A stretch of 28,603 bases of DNA from an uncultured Oscillospiraceae bacterium (GCA_900754605.1 CAAEDK010000282.1:1-28603), one strand, 5' to 3'; shown: positions 1 through 7,967, numbered from the stretch's first letter. Notes: a model not told the origin generated them from the letters alone. Numbers and translations are program-made.

Positions 1-5
1 AAACC

Positions 6-92
6 ATGCTGAACACACTGCTTTCCGTGATCCGCGCCATTCTGGTGGAGCTGGTAGACCAGCTGCTCCGCAAGGTCTGCACCCTGGGGTGA
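6..92 (+). CDS. Small ORF or 3' end of a gene cut by the window edge
   Basis: The reading frame is open from the window edge to a TGA at 90-92. Starting at the ATG at 6 it encodes 28 residues, mostly a leucine/valine-rich helix. The frame stays open to base 3, so this may be the C-terminal tail of a longer gene. Its stop overlaps the GTG of the next small ORF, as in translationally coupled genes. I do not recognise the product. Confidence 0.3.
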   Translation: MLNTLLSVIRAILVELVDQLLRKVCTLG

Positions 93-187
93 AGACCGAC
101 TCCAGGAGAAATATCCTGGGGATCATCCTGGCTGCCGCCGCTGCCATCTTATGTACGATCATCGATCAAGTGATGAAGGAGGAATGA
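89..187 (+). CDS. Putative 32-residue single-span membrane peptide
   Basis: A GTG at 89 overlaps the upstream stop (GTGA) and opens a 32-codon frame ending in TGA at 185-187, four bases before the amidoligase ATG. The peptide has a short basic N-terminus, one Ile/Leu/Ala-rich hydrophobic stretch of about 18 residues, and an acidic tail. Its last codons contain the AAGGAGG ribosome binding site of the next gene, so the two are probably translated together. Small membrane peptides of this kind are common between genes of Firmicutes conjugative elements. No function can be assigned, and chance cannot be excluded at this length. Confidence 0.4.
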   Translation: MKTDSRRNILGIILAAAAAILCTIIDQVMKEE

Positions 188-190
188 GTT

Positions 191-1306
191 ATGAAAGAAG
201 AAACCTATATCTGCGCGATTTGCGGACGCAAATACCCCATCTCCCAGCGGGAAGAGTTCGACGGGCAATCCCTGTGCCCTCACTGTTTCACAGAAGAGAC
301 CGTGGCCTGCCATGTCTGCGGAGAACGGGTCTGGACTGATGACAATGCTGGGAACAGTGACACGCCGCTCTGCGAGCACTGCTATGACCGCTATTACATC
401 AACTGCGTCCGCTGCGGAGAGCTGCTTCACAATGATGAAGCCTACTACGACCGGAACGACCCGGACGAGGAAGAGCCGCTCTGCCATGCCTGCTATGCCC
501 GGACCGCCGGCGACCAGCCCATCCAGGACTACTGTTACAAGCCGGAGCCTGTCTTCTATGGAGACGGCCCCAGGTTCTTTGGTGTGGAGCTGGAGATCGA
601 TGGGGCCGGGGAATATGGCTCCAATGCCAGAAAGCTCCTGAAAATCGCCAATGACGGCGAAGAGAGGATCTACTGCAAGCACGACGGCTCTCTGGAAGAG
701 GGGTTTGAGATCGTCACCCATCCCATGTCCCTGCACTACCAGCTCCGGCAGATGCCCTGGGAGCAGATCTGCAAGGGAGCCGTGGATCTGGGCTACACCA
801 GCCATCAGGCAGGGACCTGCGGCCTTCACATCCATGTGAGCCGTCTGGCCTTTGGAGAGACCGAGAAGCAGCAGGATGCCGTCATCGCCCGTATTCTGTA
901 CTTTTTCGAGAAGCACTGGGAAGAGCTGCTGAAATTCAGCCGCCGGACACCCCGCCAGCTGGAACGGTGGGCGGCCCGGTACGGCTATAAGGAGCAGCCC
1001 ATGGAGATCCTGGATCACGCTAAGAAAGGGTATCACGGCGGGCGCTATACCTGTGTGAACCTCACCAACCAGGACACCATCGAATTCCGGATGTTCCGGG
1101 GAACGCTCAAATCCAACACATTGATCGCCACGTTGCAGCTCGTTGACCGGATCTGCGACGTGGCGATCTATCTGTCTGACGACGAGCTGAAAGCCCTGTC
1201 CTGGACCACCTTTGTCTCCGGCTGTCAGGCCCCGGAGCTGGTACGGTATCTGAAGGAGCGGCGTCTGTATGTCAACGAGCCGGTCATGGCGGAAGCGGAG
1301 GTGTGA
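191..1306 (+). CDS. Zinc-ribbon amidoligase family protein
   Basis: The 371-residue protein has two parts. Residues 1-110 carry about six CxxC pairs (for example CAIC, CPHC, CHVC, CVRC), which look like three LIM- or treble-clef-like zinc-binding modules. From about residue 128 it matches the amidoligase family (glutamine-synthetase-like COOH-NH2 ligases): GVELEID, KHDGSLEEGFEIVTHP, CGLHIHV and IEFRMFRGTL supply the expected acidic, histidine and arginine positions. Family members use ATP to join a carboxylate to an amine; the substrate here is unknown. The start follows AAGGAGG with 7 nt spacing. The next gene, a class II amidotransferase, begins 2 nt after this stop, so the pair probably acts as one ammonia-delivering or amide-forming unit. 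Such pairs are known from mobile elements of gut Firmicutes, which fits the tRNA-remnant boundary downstream. Confidence 0.88.
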   Translation: MKEETYICAICGRKYPISQREEFDGQSLCPHCFTEETVACHVCGERVWTDDNAGNSDTPLCEHCYDRYYINCVRCGELLHNDEAYYDRNDPDEEEPLCHACYARTAGDQPIQDYCYKPEPVFYGDGPRFFGVELEIDGAGEYGSNARKLLKIANDGEERIYCKHDGSLEEGFEIVTHPMSLHYQLRQMPWEQICKGAVDLGYTSHQAGTCGLHIHVSRLAFGETEKQQDAVIARILYFFEKHWEELLKFSRRTPRQLERWAARYGYKEQPMEILDHAKKGYHGGRYTCVNLTNQDTIEFRMFRGTLKSNTLIATLQLVDRICDVAIYLSDDELKALSWTTFVSGCQAPELVRYLKERRLYVNEPVMAEAEV

Positions 1307-1308
1307 AT

Positions 1309-2238
1309 ATGTGCTGCCTGTTTGGACTGATCGACACGGAGCTGCGCTTTACTGGAAAGGAAAAGTCCAAAATGTTCCACGCCCTGGCCTCCGCCAGCGA
1401 GGCCAGGGGGACGGACGCCACGGGGGTGGCCTACGATTACAGCAGGACGCTCCACATCTACAAGCGGCCCATTCCCGGCCACAAGCTGAACTTCTATCTG
1501 CGGAACGATACCCGCTTCGCCATGGGCCACACCCGCATGACGACCCAGGGCATTGCCAGGAGGAACTATAACAACCACCCCTTCCGGGGAATCATGCAGG
1601 CCGGGACCTTTGCCCTGGCCCACAATGGAGTTTTAGACAATGACTTCAGCCTGCGGAAGAGCCTGCACCTGCCCAGGACCAGGATCGAGACGGACAGCTA
1701 CATCGCCGTCCAGCTGATCGAGCAGAAGGGCATCCTGAACTTCGACAGCCTCCGGTATATGGCGGAGCTTCTGGAAGGCTCCTTCACGATCACGGTGCTG
1801 GGGGATGACGGAAACCTGTACATCGTCAAGGGGGATAACCCGTTCTGCCTGTACTTCTTCCCGGACTGCGGCCTCTACCTCTATGCCTCCACGGAGGACA
1901 TTCTTTGTCAGGCTCTCCGGAAAATTCAAGCGCCCCTCGGAAAGAGCAGGAAGATCCCTGTCCGATGCGGCGAGATCCTGCGGATCAACCAGACCGGGCG
2001 GCTCGACCGGGAGACCTTTGACGACAGCAAGCTGTTCCGGTGCAGATATCCCCGGCTCCTGATGGATGATCCGTACTGCCGCAGCTTCCCCCATACGGCA
2101 GAAGGCCAGACCCACCTGGACGAGCTGAAAACCGTGGCGCTGGCCTTTGGGTATTCTCCGGAGGATGTTGACCTGCTGGCCGCCCAGGGCTTCACCGCCG
2201 ACGAGCTGGAGGACCTGTTTTACTGCGGTGAGATCTGA
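1309..2238 (+). CDS. Class II glutamine amidotransferase
   Basis: The 309-residue protein is an N-terminal-nucleophile (Ntn) amidotransferase that hydrolyses glutamine to release ammonia. The start is fixed by biochemistry as well as by sequence: ATG at 1309 gives Met-Cys-Cys, so removal of Met exposes the nucleophilic Cys, and GGAGGT lies 6 nt upstream. The GTG at 1303 would bury the Cys and has no spacing to that site. Class II motifs are present: RGTDATGVAYD, GHTRMTTQG, LAHNGVLDN and ETDSYIAV. The last ~100 residues look like a helical accessory region. No synthetase domain is attached, so the ammonia probably goes to a partner, most plausibly the amidoligase encoded just upstream. A strong hairpin terminator follows. 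Confidence 0.9.
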   Translation: MCCLFGLIDTELRFTGKEKSKMFHALASASEARGTDATGVAYDYSRTLHIYKRPIPGHKLNFYLRNDTRFAMGHTRMTTQGIARRNYNNHPFRGIMQAGTFALAHNGVLDNDFSLRKSLHLPRTRIETDSYIAVQLIEQKGILNFDSLRYMAELLEGSFTITVLGDDGNLYIVKGDNPFCLYFFPDCGLYLYASTEDILCQALRKIQAPLGKSRKIPVRCGEILRINQTGRLDRETFDDSKLFRCRYPRLLMDDPYCRSFPHTAEGQTHLDELKTVALAFGYSPEDVDLLAAQGFTADELEDLFYCGEI

Positions 2239-2260
2239 TCCATTTCCCCTTTGGGAGTGG

Positions 2261-2304
2261 ACACAAAAAAAGAATCGCTTGTCAGAGCGATTCTTTTTTT
2301 GTGT
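2261..2304. terminator. Bidirectional rho-independent terminator
   Basis: A perfect 19-bp inverted repeat (2261-2279 with 2286-2304) has a 6-nt loop. It has an A-run on the left arm and a T-run on the right, so it can stop transcription from both sides. It sits between the convergent amidotransferase and XRE genes, and the XRE stop codon (2282-2284) lies inside the loop. Confidence 0.93.
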
Positions 2305-2614
2305 TCATTGCCATGATGAAGGTTTTCAGAAGCTGTTCCGCATAGGCCAGCTCAGAGGGGGAACAGCTGCGGAGCAGCTGGGTGATGGGGCTGGAACTCT
2401 CGGCATTCTCCCTGCCGAAGAGAATGAAGTCCGTGGACAGGCGCAGGACCTCGGAGATCCGGCACAGGGTCTGGACGGACATCCCCTTGACACCCAGCTC
2501 AATGTCCGAGCAGAATTTCGGCGTCACGTCCAGCAGCTCCGCGAAATGCTCCCGTGTGTAGCCCAGAAATTCCCGCTGCCTGCGAATTCTCCCGCCAATC
2601 GAAACCCAGTCCAT
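2282..2614 (-). CDS. XRE-family helix-turn-helix regulator
   Basis: The 110-residue protein has an N-terminal Cro/C1-type helix-turn-helix at about residues 7-65: IRRQREFLGYTREHFAELL, then VTPKFCSDIELGVKGMSVQTLCRISEVLRLSTDFILFG in pieces. A short helical tail with SELAYAEQLLKTFI follows and may mediate dimerisation. GGAGGGG precedes the ATG at good spacing. It is divergent from the WYL regulator gene, and both promoters fall in the same ~170 nt. Small XRE repressors of this form usually control the mobile element that carries them, or themselves. The target here is unknown. Confidence 0.88.
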   Translation of the reverse strand: MDWVSIGGRIRRQREFLGYTREHFAELLDVTPKFCSDIELGVKGMSVQTLCRISEVLRLSTDFILFGRENAESSSPITQLLRSCSPSELAYAEQLLKTFIMAMNTKKESL

Positions 2615-2638
2615 AGCACCCCTCCGTTTTTCATCAGT

Positions 2639-2655
2639 TTAACCCGGAGAGTTAA
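2639..2655. promoter_or_regulatory. Candidate operator upstream of the XRE gene
   Basis: A short inverted repeat, TTAAC and GTTAA separated by 7 nt, is centred about 33 nt upstream of the XRE start. That is a usual place for autoregulation by a dimeric helix-turn-helix protein. The arms are only 5 bp long, so chance is a real alternative. Confidence 0.25.
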
Positions 2656-2677
2656 GATGATAAATGAACTTGTAGGG

Positions 2678-2706
2678 TTGAAGAGTTGGAACTTTTAGGG
2701 TATAAT
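2678..2706 (+). promoter_or_regulatory. Sigma-A-type promoter of the WYL gene
   Basis: TTGAAG (2678-2683) and a perfect TATAAT (2701-2706) are separated by 17 bp and point at the WYL regulator gene. Transcription would start near 2713, giving a leader of about 76 nt that contains the 2735-2755 palindrome. Confidence 0.75.
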
Positions 2707-2734
2707 CACATTGAACTTTCAGCGGATTTTTTCA

Positions 2735-2755
2735 CATAGACAGAAACTGTCTATG
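2735..2755. promoter_or_regulatory. Perfect 9-bp palindrome in the WYL leader, candidate operator
   Basis: CATAGACAG and CTGTCTATG are exact inverted copies separated by AAA. They lie just downstream of the predicted start of transcription and about 34 nt before the WYL gene's GTG. WYL repressors such as BrxR and CapW bind inverted repeats at their own promoters, so autoregulation is the leading idea. As RNA it could also form a small hairpin. Confidence 0.5.
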
Positions 2756-2788
2756 CTTTCTGCTATGATAGAGACAGGAGGTGGTGGC

Positions 2789-3718
2789 GTGGAGACGGAT
2801 AAGAACAGCCGCCTGCTGTATCTGTATGAGGCTCTGATTTGTGGAGAGAGTTTGCAAAAGAAAGAGGCTGCGGCCCGCTTTGGGGTCAATGAGCGCAGCA
2901 TCCAGAGGGACATCGACTGTCTGCGCAATTTTTTTGCCGGGCAAAATCCGCCCCGCGAGATTCTGTACAACGCGAAGGAGCAGCGATATGAGCTGACCTC
3001 TACCGCCGAGACCTTCCTCACCTGCGGGGAGCTGCTGGCAGTATGCAAGATTCTGTTGGACAGCCGCTCCATGCCGAAGGAGGAAATGGAGGCGATTCTG
3101 GATAAGCTGCTGGATCGCTGCACATCTCCGCAGAGCCGAAAACTTCTGAAACAGATCCTGGCAAATGAGCGGTTTTATTATATCGAGCCGCACCATGGAA
3201 AGAGGCTTTCGGAGCGTCTCTGGACTCTGGGACAGGCTGTCTGGAGCCGTTCTGTAATCGAAGTTACCTACCATACCCAGAGGGGCGAGCACAAGGAGCG
3301 AATGCTCCAGCCTGTGGGCCTGCTGTTTTCGGAATACTACTTTTATTTGACCGCTTTTATTGAGGACATTGACCGGGCAGCGCATTTTGACAATGCCGAA
3401 GATCCGTTCCCCACCATCTACCGGGTGGACAGGATTGAGAAGATCCGGGTGCTGGACGAGCACTTTCATGTGCCGTATAGCCGCCGTTTCTCTGAGGGGG
3501 AGTTCCGAAAGCGGGTCCAGTTCATGTACGGTGGGAAGCTGGAAACGGTGCATTTCATCTATAAAGGCCCTTCTGTGGAGGCGGTACTGGACCGGCTCCC
3601 CACGGCGGAGATCCTCAGTGAGCGCGACGGATGCTATGAGATCCGCGCGGAGGTCTTTGGCAGGGGCATTGAAATGTGGCTGAGAAGCCAGGGGGACTAT
3701 ATAGAGAGGATGGAATAG
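2789..3718 (+). CDS. WYL-domain helix-turn-helix transcriptional regulator
   Basis: I choose the GTG at 2789 (309 residues) because GGAGG lies 7 nt upstream; the frame stays open upstream but would include the palindrome as coding sequence. Residues about 5-60 form a winged helix-turn-helix (GESLQKKEAAARFGVNERSIQRDI in pieces). Residues about 145-225 are a WYL domain: VIEVTYH, ERMLQPVGLLFSEYYFYLTAF and TIYRVDRI; the name motif reads FYL. A WCX-like C-terminal extension follows, ending in GIEMWLRSQGDYIERM. WYL regulators sense a ligand, often a nucleic acid or nucleotide, and many control phage-defence islands. Its stop is only 4 nt from the next gene, a 1285-residue protein, so the two form one transcription unit. 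Confidence 0.9.
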   Translation: METDKNSRLLYLYEALICGESLQKKEAAARFGVNERSIQRDIDCLRNFFAGQNPPREILYNAKEQRYELTSTAETFLTCGELLAVCKILLDSRSMPKEEMEAILDKLLDRCTSPQSRKLLKQILANERFYYIEPHHGKRLSERLWTLGQAVWSRSVIEVTYHTQRGEHKERMLQPVGLLFSEYYFYLTAFIEDIDRAAHFDNAEDPFPTIYRVDRIEKIRVLDEHFHVPYSRRFSEGEFRKRVQFMYGGKLETVHFIYKGPSVEAVLDRLPTAEILSERDGCYEIRAEVFGRGIEMWLRSQGDYIERME

Positions 3719-3722
3719 GCAG

Positions 3723-6700
3723 ATGGATGTAACGCATTATTCACGCACTGTCGATTGCGATGGTCTCAGTGTTCAATATGACTTGTACTGTCCCGGAAAG
3801 ACTCAATCAGAAAATGGCAAGAACGAAACCCTCACATTGGATGAAAATCTCACCTATGAGCAAAAAGTCCTTGCCTTTGAGCAAGCCTATGGAGAAGCCC
3901 AGGATGAAATCGAAAGGCTTACAAGTTCTGGTGATAGATTTGACTATGCTGTTGCGGCTTGCAGCGGAATTATAGCGGGGCTTATTGATATCCTCTTCGT
4001 TGGGGAATTATCAATAGATAGAGCTAACGAATGGGGAAATCAAAAAGTCGAAGACTTCGTGATATCGATTGCCAAAAAAAGCGGCTACCAGGGAAATGAT
4101 TTAGCTGGTGCAGTAGAGTACTTAGAAGATCGGAATTCAATTGCTGCTGATAAGGTGACAAATGCTTTTGGGGGAGGAAAGCAACATCACCTGCGAGATT
4201 TTTCACACCATCCGACTCCTGTCGGATTATTCTTTTCGCTATTAACACAGTTCACTGGAAAGGTCTACGGTACAGACGTTACCGGTGTATTTAAAATTGA
4301 ACCTTTAAGTGAAAGCGATTTTTACTTAATTGGTAAAGATATCCCTCAAAAGCTGACCTTTGGCATCATAACTTGGTTTTTTCACATGGCTAGCGATATG
4401 GCGGGATCTTCCGGATCCATAAGAGAGGGGAGCCTTGGCACAGGCCTTCCTGGTCCCCTGGTATCGCTTTTAAAAGAGCTATCAGCTCTTCCAATTTTTA
4501 GACACACGAATTCGAAAGGTTATAAAGAATTCTCCGTGTGGATATCTAAACTTTTCAATGGAACATTGTTAGCCAACAGGGATCAAAATGGTAAAATTAT
4601 TGAGGCCGTCAAATTTGACTTGCGTACAGAAATAGGATTAGGTCGTGAACTGGGTCGGCAAGCTATACCAGTCGTTATAAACGAATGTGTTGTCAGAGCG
4701 TTCTATTTCATTCGAAGATTGCTTGGCGAACTTAAAGAAAAAGATGTTAGAAATATAACAGAACTTGAGAAAATTAGTTGGAAGAATACCCTCCCTGTCA
4801 AAAACCGCACCATTGTCCGGATGCTGACGATTTCAACTGTGGCACTGGAAGTCCTCGATTTAGCGGACGCTACCCTCCGCTCCGGCGGGAACCTTGGTAT
4901 GTTCATCCTCCGTGTCAACTTTGTCGGTGTAGGTCGCTTTGCAGTAGCGGGAAGTGCAGATATTCTGATGGGAATTAAAAAGAGCAGATTAGAGCTTGCC
5001 ATGTCTTCGGCAGAGGTTGCAAAAACAGCACAGGCTACCCATTCCGTAATAGAGAGCGTGGAACAGAGAAGAGCGCAAACACAAAGCAGGCTGGACCAGT
5101 TAACAAGTAAAATCAATGGTGGAAGCGCAAGCGATGTATCGGATCTCGGGAGGGAGTTTACAGTGGGATATACGATTAATGATCTGCAAATAGATCCAAA
5201 TATATTTACACCCGAAGAGGCTAAAGAGGTTGCCGAGCACATCTTCTCTCTAAAAAACGAGGAATTTCAAGATCTCAAAAATGCTGCATGGTATCAGCGG
5301 TTTTTGAAGGCAATCACATTCCGGTCTGGCAGCAAAAAGCTGATAATTTCCAATATCACATCGCTCAGTAAACTCCAGCAGCTCTTTTTGCAGATCTATG
5401 CGCAGCATTATAACGGGCTGGATCAGCAGTTAAACCAGATCATAGATGCGGTTGACAATCTTGACAGCAAGGTTAGCAAGCTTTATTCCGGGCTGGAATT
5501 GCAGGCGGATATCCGGCAATTCAGTCGTGAAGAGGCAGGGGTTCTACAGCTCCTGCTCTGCGCCTATCAGTCGCAGAATGGAAGGGAAGCAGAATTTCAA
5601 AAATACCGGGGGGCTGTCATCAGCATCTTTGGCGATGTGGAGCCGCAGGGAGAATTCACTCCAGAAATGCTTAGCAGGCACGCCGGACACCATGATGTTT
5701 TCTGTAGATGCATCTACGAACTCGCCGCCATAGATGGCAGCCTTGAAAGCGAGGTCTTCCCTCCCATTATTAGGGACGCATTGGATCATCTGGCGATTGC
5801 AGAAGTAACGAAGCGGAATATCAAAAAAGCCGTCATGCGGCAGGCTGCTTCATTCGGAATACAGTATTTCAGCGATGAGAAGTATAAACCTGTGACTCTT
5901 GATTTGAATGGAGTAGAATTCAAAGATTACTGTGAAGAGAGTAAAAATCCTCAGATAGATCAGGCAATCATTCCTGATAGTGAAAAATCTGAAACCGATG
6001 ACTCTTTTGGCGAAATAACGGAACTTATCAACAGCAAATATGGATTAGATGCAATAAGCATCTCAGCGAATTTGCCAGGGAAGCTATTTCAAACTGTTTT
6101 CAAAGGTAAAGGTTCTTCTGACGAAGGGGCTGGAAAAGAGCTGCAAAAGATATGCGGCCAGATTTACGATGAAAAGCATCCGTGTACAATTGCACCCAAG
6201 ACCATTGTTGGCGCAATGAAAAGTACCCCTGTCATATTTACAACGGCGGGAATCCACTGCAACTTAGGTCCAAATCGTAGGCCAATGCCACAATTCATCT
6301 CCTATAAGAATATTGACTTCTCAAGGACTTCCATTATGCGCGATAATTCAGGAAATCCGTCTGGGGTCCATCTGTACTCGAAAGATGACCGTATCGTTGC
6401 CTATCTTCCCATGAATGACCCTGATACGTTCATCAGTGTGTTGCTCGAAGCGTCGAAGATGCAAACGGCAACACAAGACGTGCTTCTACCGATGAATCAA
6501 ATGCCGCTTGAACTAAAACTGGCATATAGCAAGATCATGATTTTGTTTTGTCAGGAATTTGACCTGGATTGGGTCGAAGCTCTCCGGCTGGCAAATGATC
6601 TTTCGATTTCCAAAGAAGATTTTTCTTTACTTTTTGACTACACCCAAAATATTCACACAGATGCGGATTTGCAAAAGCAAATTATAAAGTTGACAGATGT

Positions 6701-7580
6701 TTCTCCTTATCCAAACGAGGAAAATATTGCTACATCCTTAATTGAGGCGCTGATATCCCTCATTCAGTTTTCAACAAAAAGATGCAGAGAAATTACCATT
6801 GCAGAGCGCACCTTTATTAGCCGGATTGGGAAAATGCTTGGTGTCAACGATGGCATGATCCAGAGCCTCATCCCTGTTGCACAACTCCCTTATCGTCTAT
6901 TACGCAAAGATGTCAAAGCCAACGAAGCCAAGGGGATTACCCAGGCTTTGACTTCGGCAGGAGCACTTTCACTGGGAACAGTCGCTGCATTTGGACTAGG
7001 TTCCCTTGCCGGAAGTCTTGTGTTTAATGCTACTTCTGGCTTAATTAGACATCAAAAAGAAGAAAAAGATAGAAAAGCCATGGAAGAAGCTTCCCGAAAG
7101 CAACTTGCAGTACTGAAGGGCAGTTATCATTCACTTATCAAAATAGCTAGAGATCTTCCCATTTCGGATGAACTGTCGCCAATGATTTTGAAAGCGGCGG
7201 TGAGAACATCTCCCAGTATTCCCGAATATATCAGATCTTGTGAGATGAATGCATTTCGATCAGCTCAAAAAACTGAGCAGAAAGATACTGTGCCACAATC
7301 CAGGCCTTGTGAATTGAGGATATATCAGGTAACCGAGACGGAACAGAAGAATTGCTTCAGCGTTACTGCAAAGGTAAACTACGCTCCGGTCCACAAGGGC
7401 GATATATTCGCGCTCTTAGTGAATGATTGCCCGTCTGCACGAATTATAAAAGTTCTACAAATTGGTACAGGGGATCGGCAATGGGATGAAAAAGATCCCG
7501 ATATTATTTCTACCTTCATTCTTAATGGGATTTTCACTGCCGATGAACTTGCTGGAAAAACTTTTGTCCAAATCAGTTAG
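3723..7580 (+). CDS. Giant AT-rich membrane-associated protein with TerB-like and PH-like segments
   Basis: I do not know the function of this 1285-residue protein. Residues 73-94 form a hydrophobic segment, with further ones at about 165-180, 214-230, 314-334 and 390-410. The N-terminal third resembles an uncharacterised family I recall from Firmicutes (motifs HHLRDFSHHP, MASDMAGSSGS, LADATLRSGGN). A coiled-coil-like stretch covers about 425-465. Residues 820-910 look like a bacterial PH-like fold (VIFTTAGIHC ... YKNIDF). Residues 1000-1052 look TerB-like (ITIAERTFISRIGKMLGV). Residues 1072-1104 are a Gly/Ala-rich hydrophobic hairpin. The last ~90 residues resemble a translation-factor-type beta barrel (VHKGDIFALLV). 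Base composition is clearly more AT-rich than both flanks, a sign of separate acquisition. It follows the WYL gene by 4 nt and is the last gene before the tRNA remnant, the usual place for element cargo. A defence or stress role is inference only. Confidence 0.85.
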   Translation: MDVTHYSRTVDCDGLSVQYDLYCPGKTQSENGKNETLTLDENLTYEQKVLAFEQAYGEAQDEIERLTSSGDRFDYAVAACSGIIAGLIDILFVGELSIDRANEWGNQKVEDFVISIAKKSGYQGNDLAGAVEYLEDRNSIAADKVTNAFGGGKQHHLRDFSHHPTPVGLFFSLLTQFTGKVYGTDVTGVFKIEPLSESDFYLIGKDIPQKLTFGIITWFFHMASDMAGSSGSIREGSLGTGLPGPLVSLLKELSALPIFRHTNSKGYKEFSVWISKLFNGTLLANRDQNGKIIEAVKFDLRTEIGLGRELGRQAIPVVINECVVRAFYFIRRLLGELKEKDVRNITELEKISWKNTLPVKNRTIVRMLTISTVALEVLDLADATLRSGGNLGMFILRVNFVGVGRFAVAGSADILMGIKKSRLELAMSSAEVAKTAQATHSVIESVEQRRAQTQSRLDQLTSKINGGSASDVSDLGREFTVGYTINDLQIDPNIFTPEEAKEVAEHIFSLKNEEFQDLKNAAWYQRFLKAITFRSGSKKLIISNITSLSKLQQLFLQIYAQHYNGLDQQLNQIIDAVDNLDSKVSKLYSGLELQADIRQFSREEAGVLQLLLCAYQSQNGREAEFQKYRGAVISIFGDVEPQGEFTPEMLSRHAGHHDVFCRCIYELAAIDGSLESEVFPPIIRDALDHLAIAEVTKRNIKKAVMRQAASFGIQYFSDEKYKPVTLDLNGVEFKDYCEESKNPQIDQAIIPDSEKSETDDSFGEITELINSKYGLDAISISANLPGKLFQTVFKGKGSSDEGAGKELQKICGQIYDEKHPCTIAPKTIVGAMKSTPVIFTTAGIHCNLGPNRRPMPQFISYKNIDFSRTSIMRDNSGNPSGVHLYSKDDRIVAYLPMNDPDTFISVLLEASKMQTATQDVLLPMNQMPLELKLAYSKIMILFCQEFDLDWVEALRLANDLSISKEDFSLLFDYTQNIHTDADLQKQIIKLTDVSPYPNEENIATSLIEALISLIQFSTKRCREITIAERTFISRIGKMLGVNDGMIQSLIPVAQLPYRLLRKDVKANEAKGITQALTSAGALSLGTVAAFGLGSLAGSLVFNATSGLIRHQKEEKDRKAMEEASRKQLAVLKGSYHSLIKIARDLPISDELSPMILKAAVRTSPSIPEYIRSCEMNAFRSAQKTEQKDTVPQSRPCELRIYQVTETEQKNCFSVTAKVNYAPVHKGDIFALLVNDCPSARIIKVLQIGTGDRQWDEKDPDIISTFILNGIFTADELAGKTFVQIS

Positions 7581-7618
7581 TGGCCCAGGATCAATTTATC
7601 AAAGCACAAGAAAATAGG

Positions 7619-7654
7619 GTGCGGAGGTCGTAGACAAGACTACGACCTCCGCAC
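7619..7654. repeat. 15-bp perfect inverted repeat after the giant gene
   Basis: Positions 7619-7633 and 7640-7654 are exact inverted copies with a 6-nt loop, 39 nt after the stop codon. There is no T-run after it, so it is either a weak terminator or a structural element. It is the first of several inverted repeats before the attachment site. Confidence 0.75.
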
Positions 7655-7661
7655 TCACACC

Positions 7662-7675
7662 GCCAAAATTTTGGC
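7662..7675. repeat. 14-bp perfect palindrome
   Basis: GCCAAAATTTTGGC reads the same on both strands without a spacer. A loopless palindrome suits a dimeric protein better than an RNA hairpin. Confidence 0.45.
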
Positions 7676-7696
7676 CTGCGGCGCCCTGTCGGGAAT

Positions 7697-7758
7697 GCGT
7701 CAAATGAAGGCCTACAACCCCCGTCCAACCAGGGGGTTGCACGGCCTTCATTTGACGC
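7697..7758. repeat. Long interrupted inverted repeat, 16 + 8 bp arms
   Basis: The outer arms 7697-7712 and 7743-7758 pair perfectly over 16 bp. The inner arms 7715-7722 and 7732-7739 pair over 8 bp, with a TA/CAC internal bulge and a 9-nt loop. A further short palindrome, CGCGGCT-CA-AGCCGCG (7756-7771), overlaps its end. The perfect outer arms suggest a conserved structure such as a recombination, transfer or single-strand replication site rather than a simple terminator; there is no T-run. The role is inferred. Confidence 0.7.
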
Positions 7759-7927
7759 GGCTCAAGCCGCGATGTCTCTGACGTTACCCTGGGGAGGATG
7801 ATCGCTCGACGTGGTGCCGAAATGGTGCTTTTGCCGATCTGTGGTGATATGAAATCAGAAATTCACCAGTGTGAAGAAAAATGGAATTCTTCTATTATAT
7901 AGCTACTTTCCATGGCAAAATAAAACG

Positions 7928-7959
7928 TTATGCACAAATATGAGCAAATATTTTATGCA
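7928..7959. repeat. Short direct repeats next to the attachment site
   Basis: TTATGCA occurs at 7928-7934 and 7953-7959, and CAAATAT at 7935-7941 and 7945-7951, all within 40 bp of the tRNA remnant in an AT-rich stretch. Tyrosine integrases use repeated arm-type sites in such a position. The repeats are short, so this is tentative. Confidence 0.3.
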
Positions 7960-7967
7960 TTATTCCC

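Noticed and set aside
1303..1308. GTG at 1303 as the start of the class II amidotransferase
   Set aside because: It would place two residues before Met-Cys and block the N-terminal Cys nucleophile; the ribosome site abuts it, while the ATG at 1309 is correctly spaced.
7619..7771. A CRISPR array
   Set aside because: The repeats are inverted, differ from each other and have no regular spacing or unique spacers.
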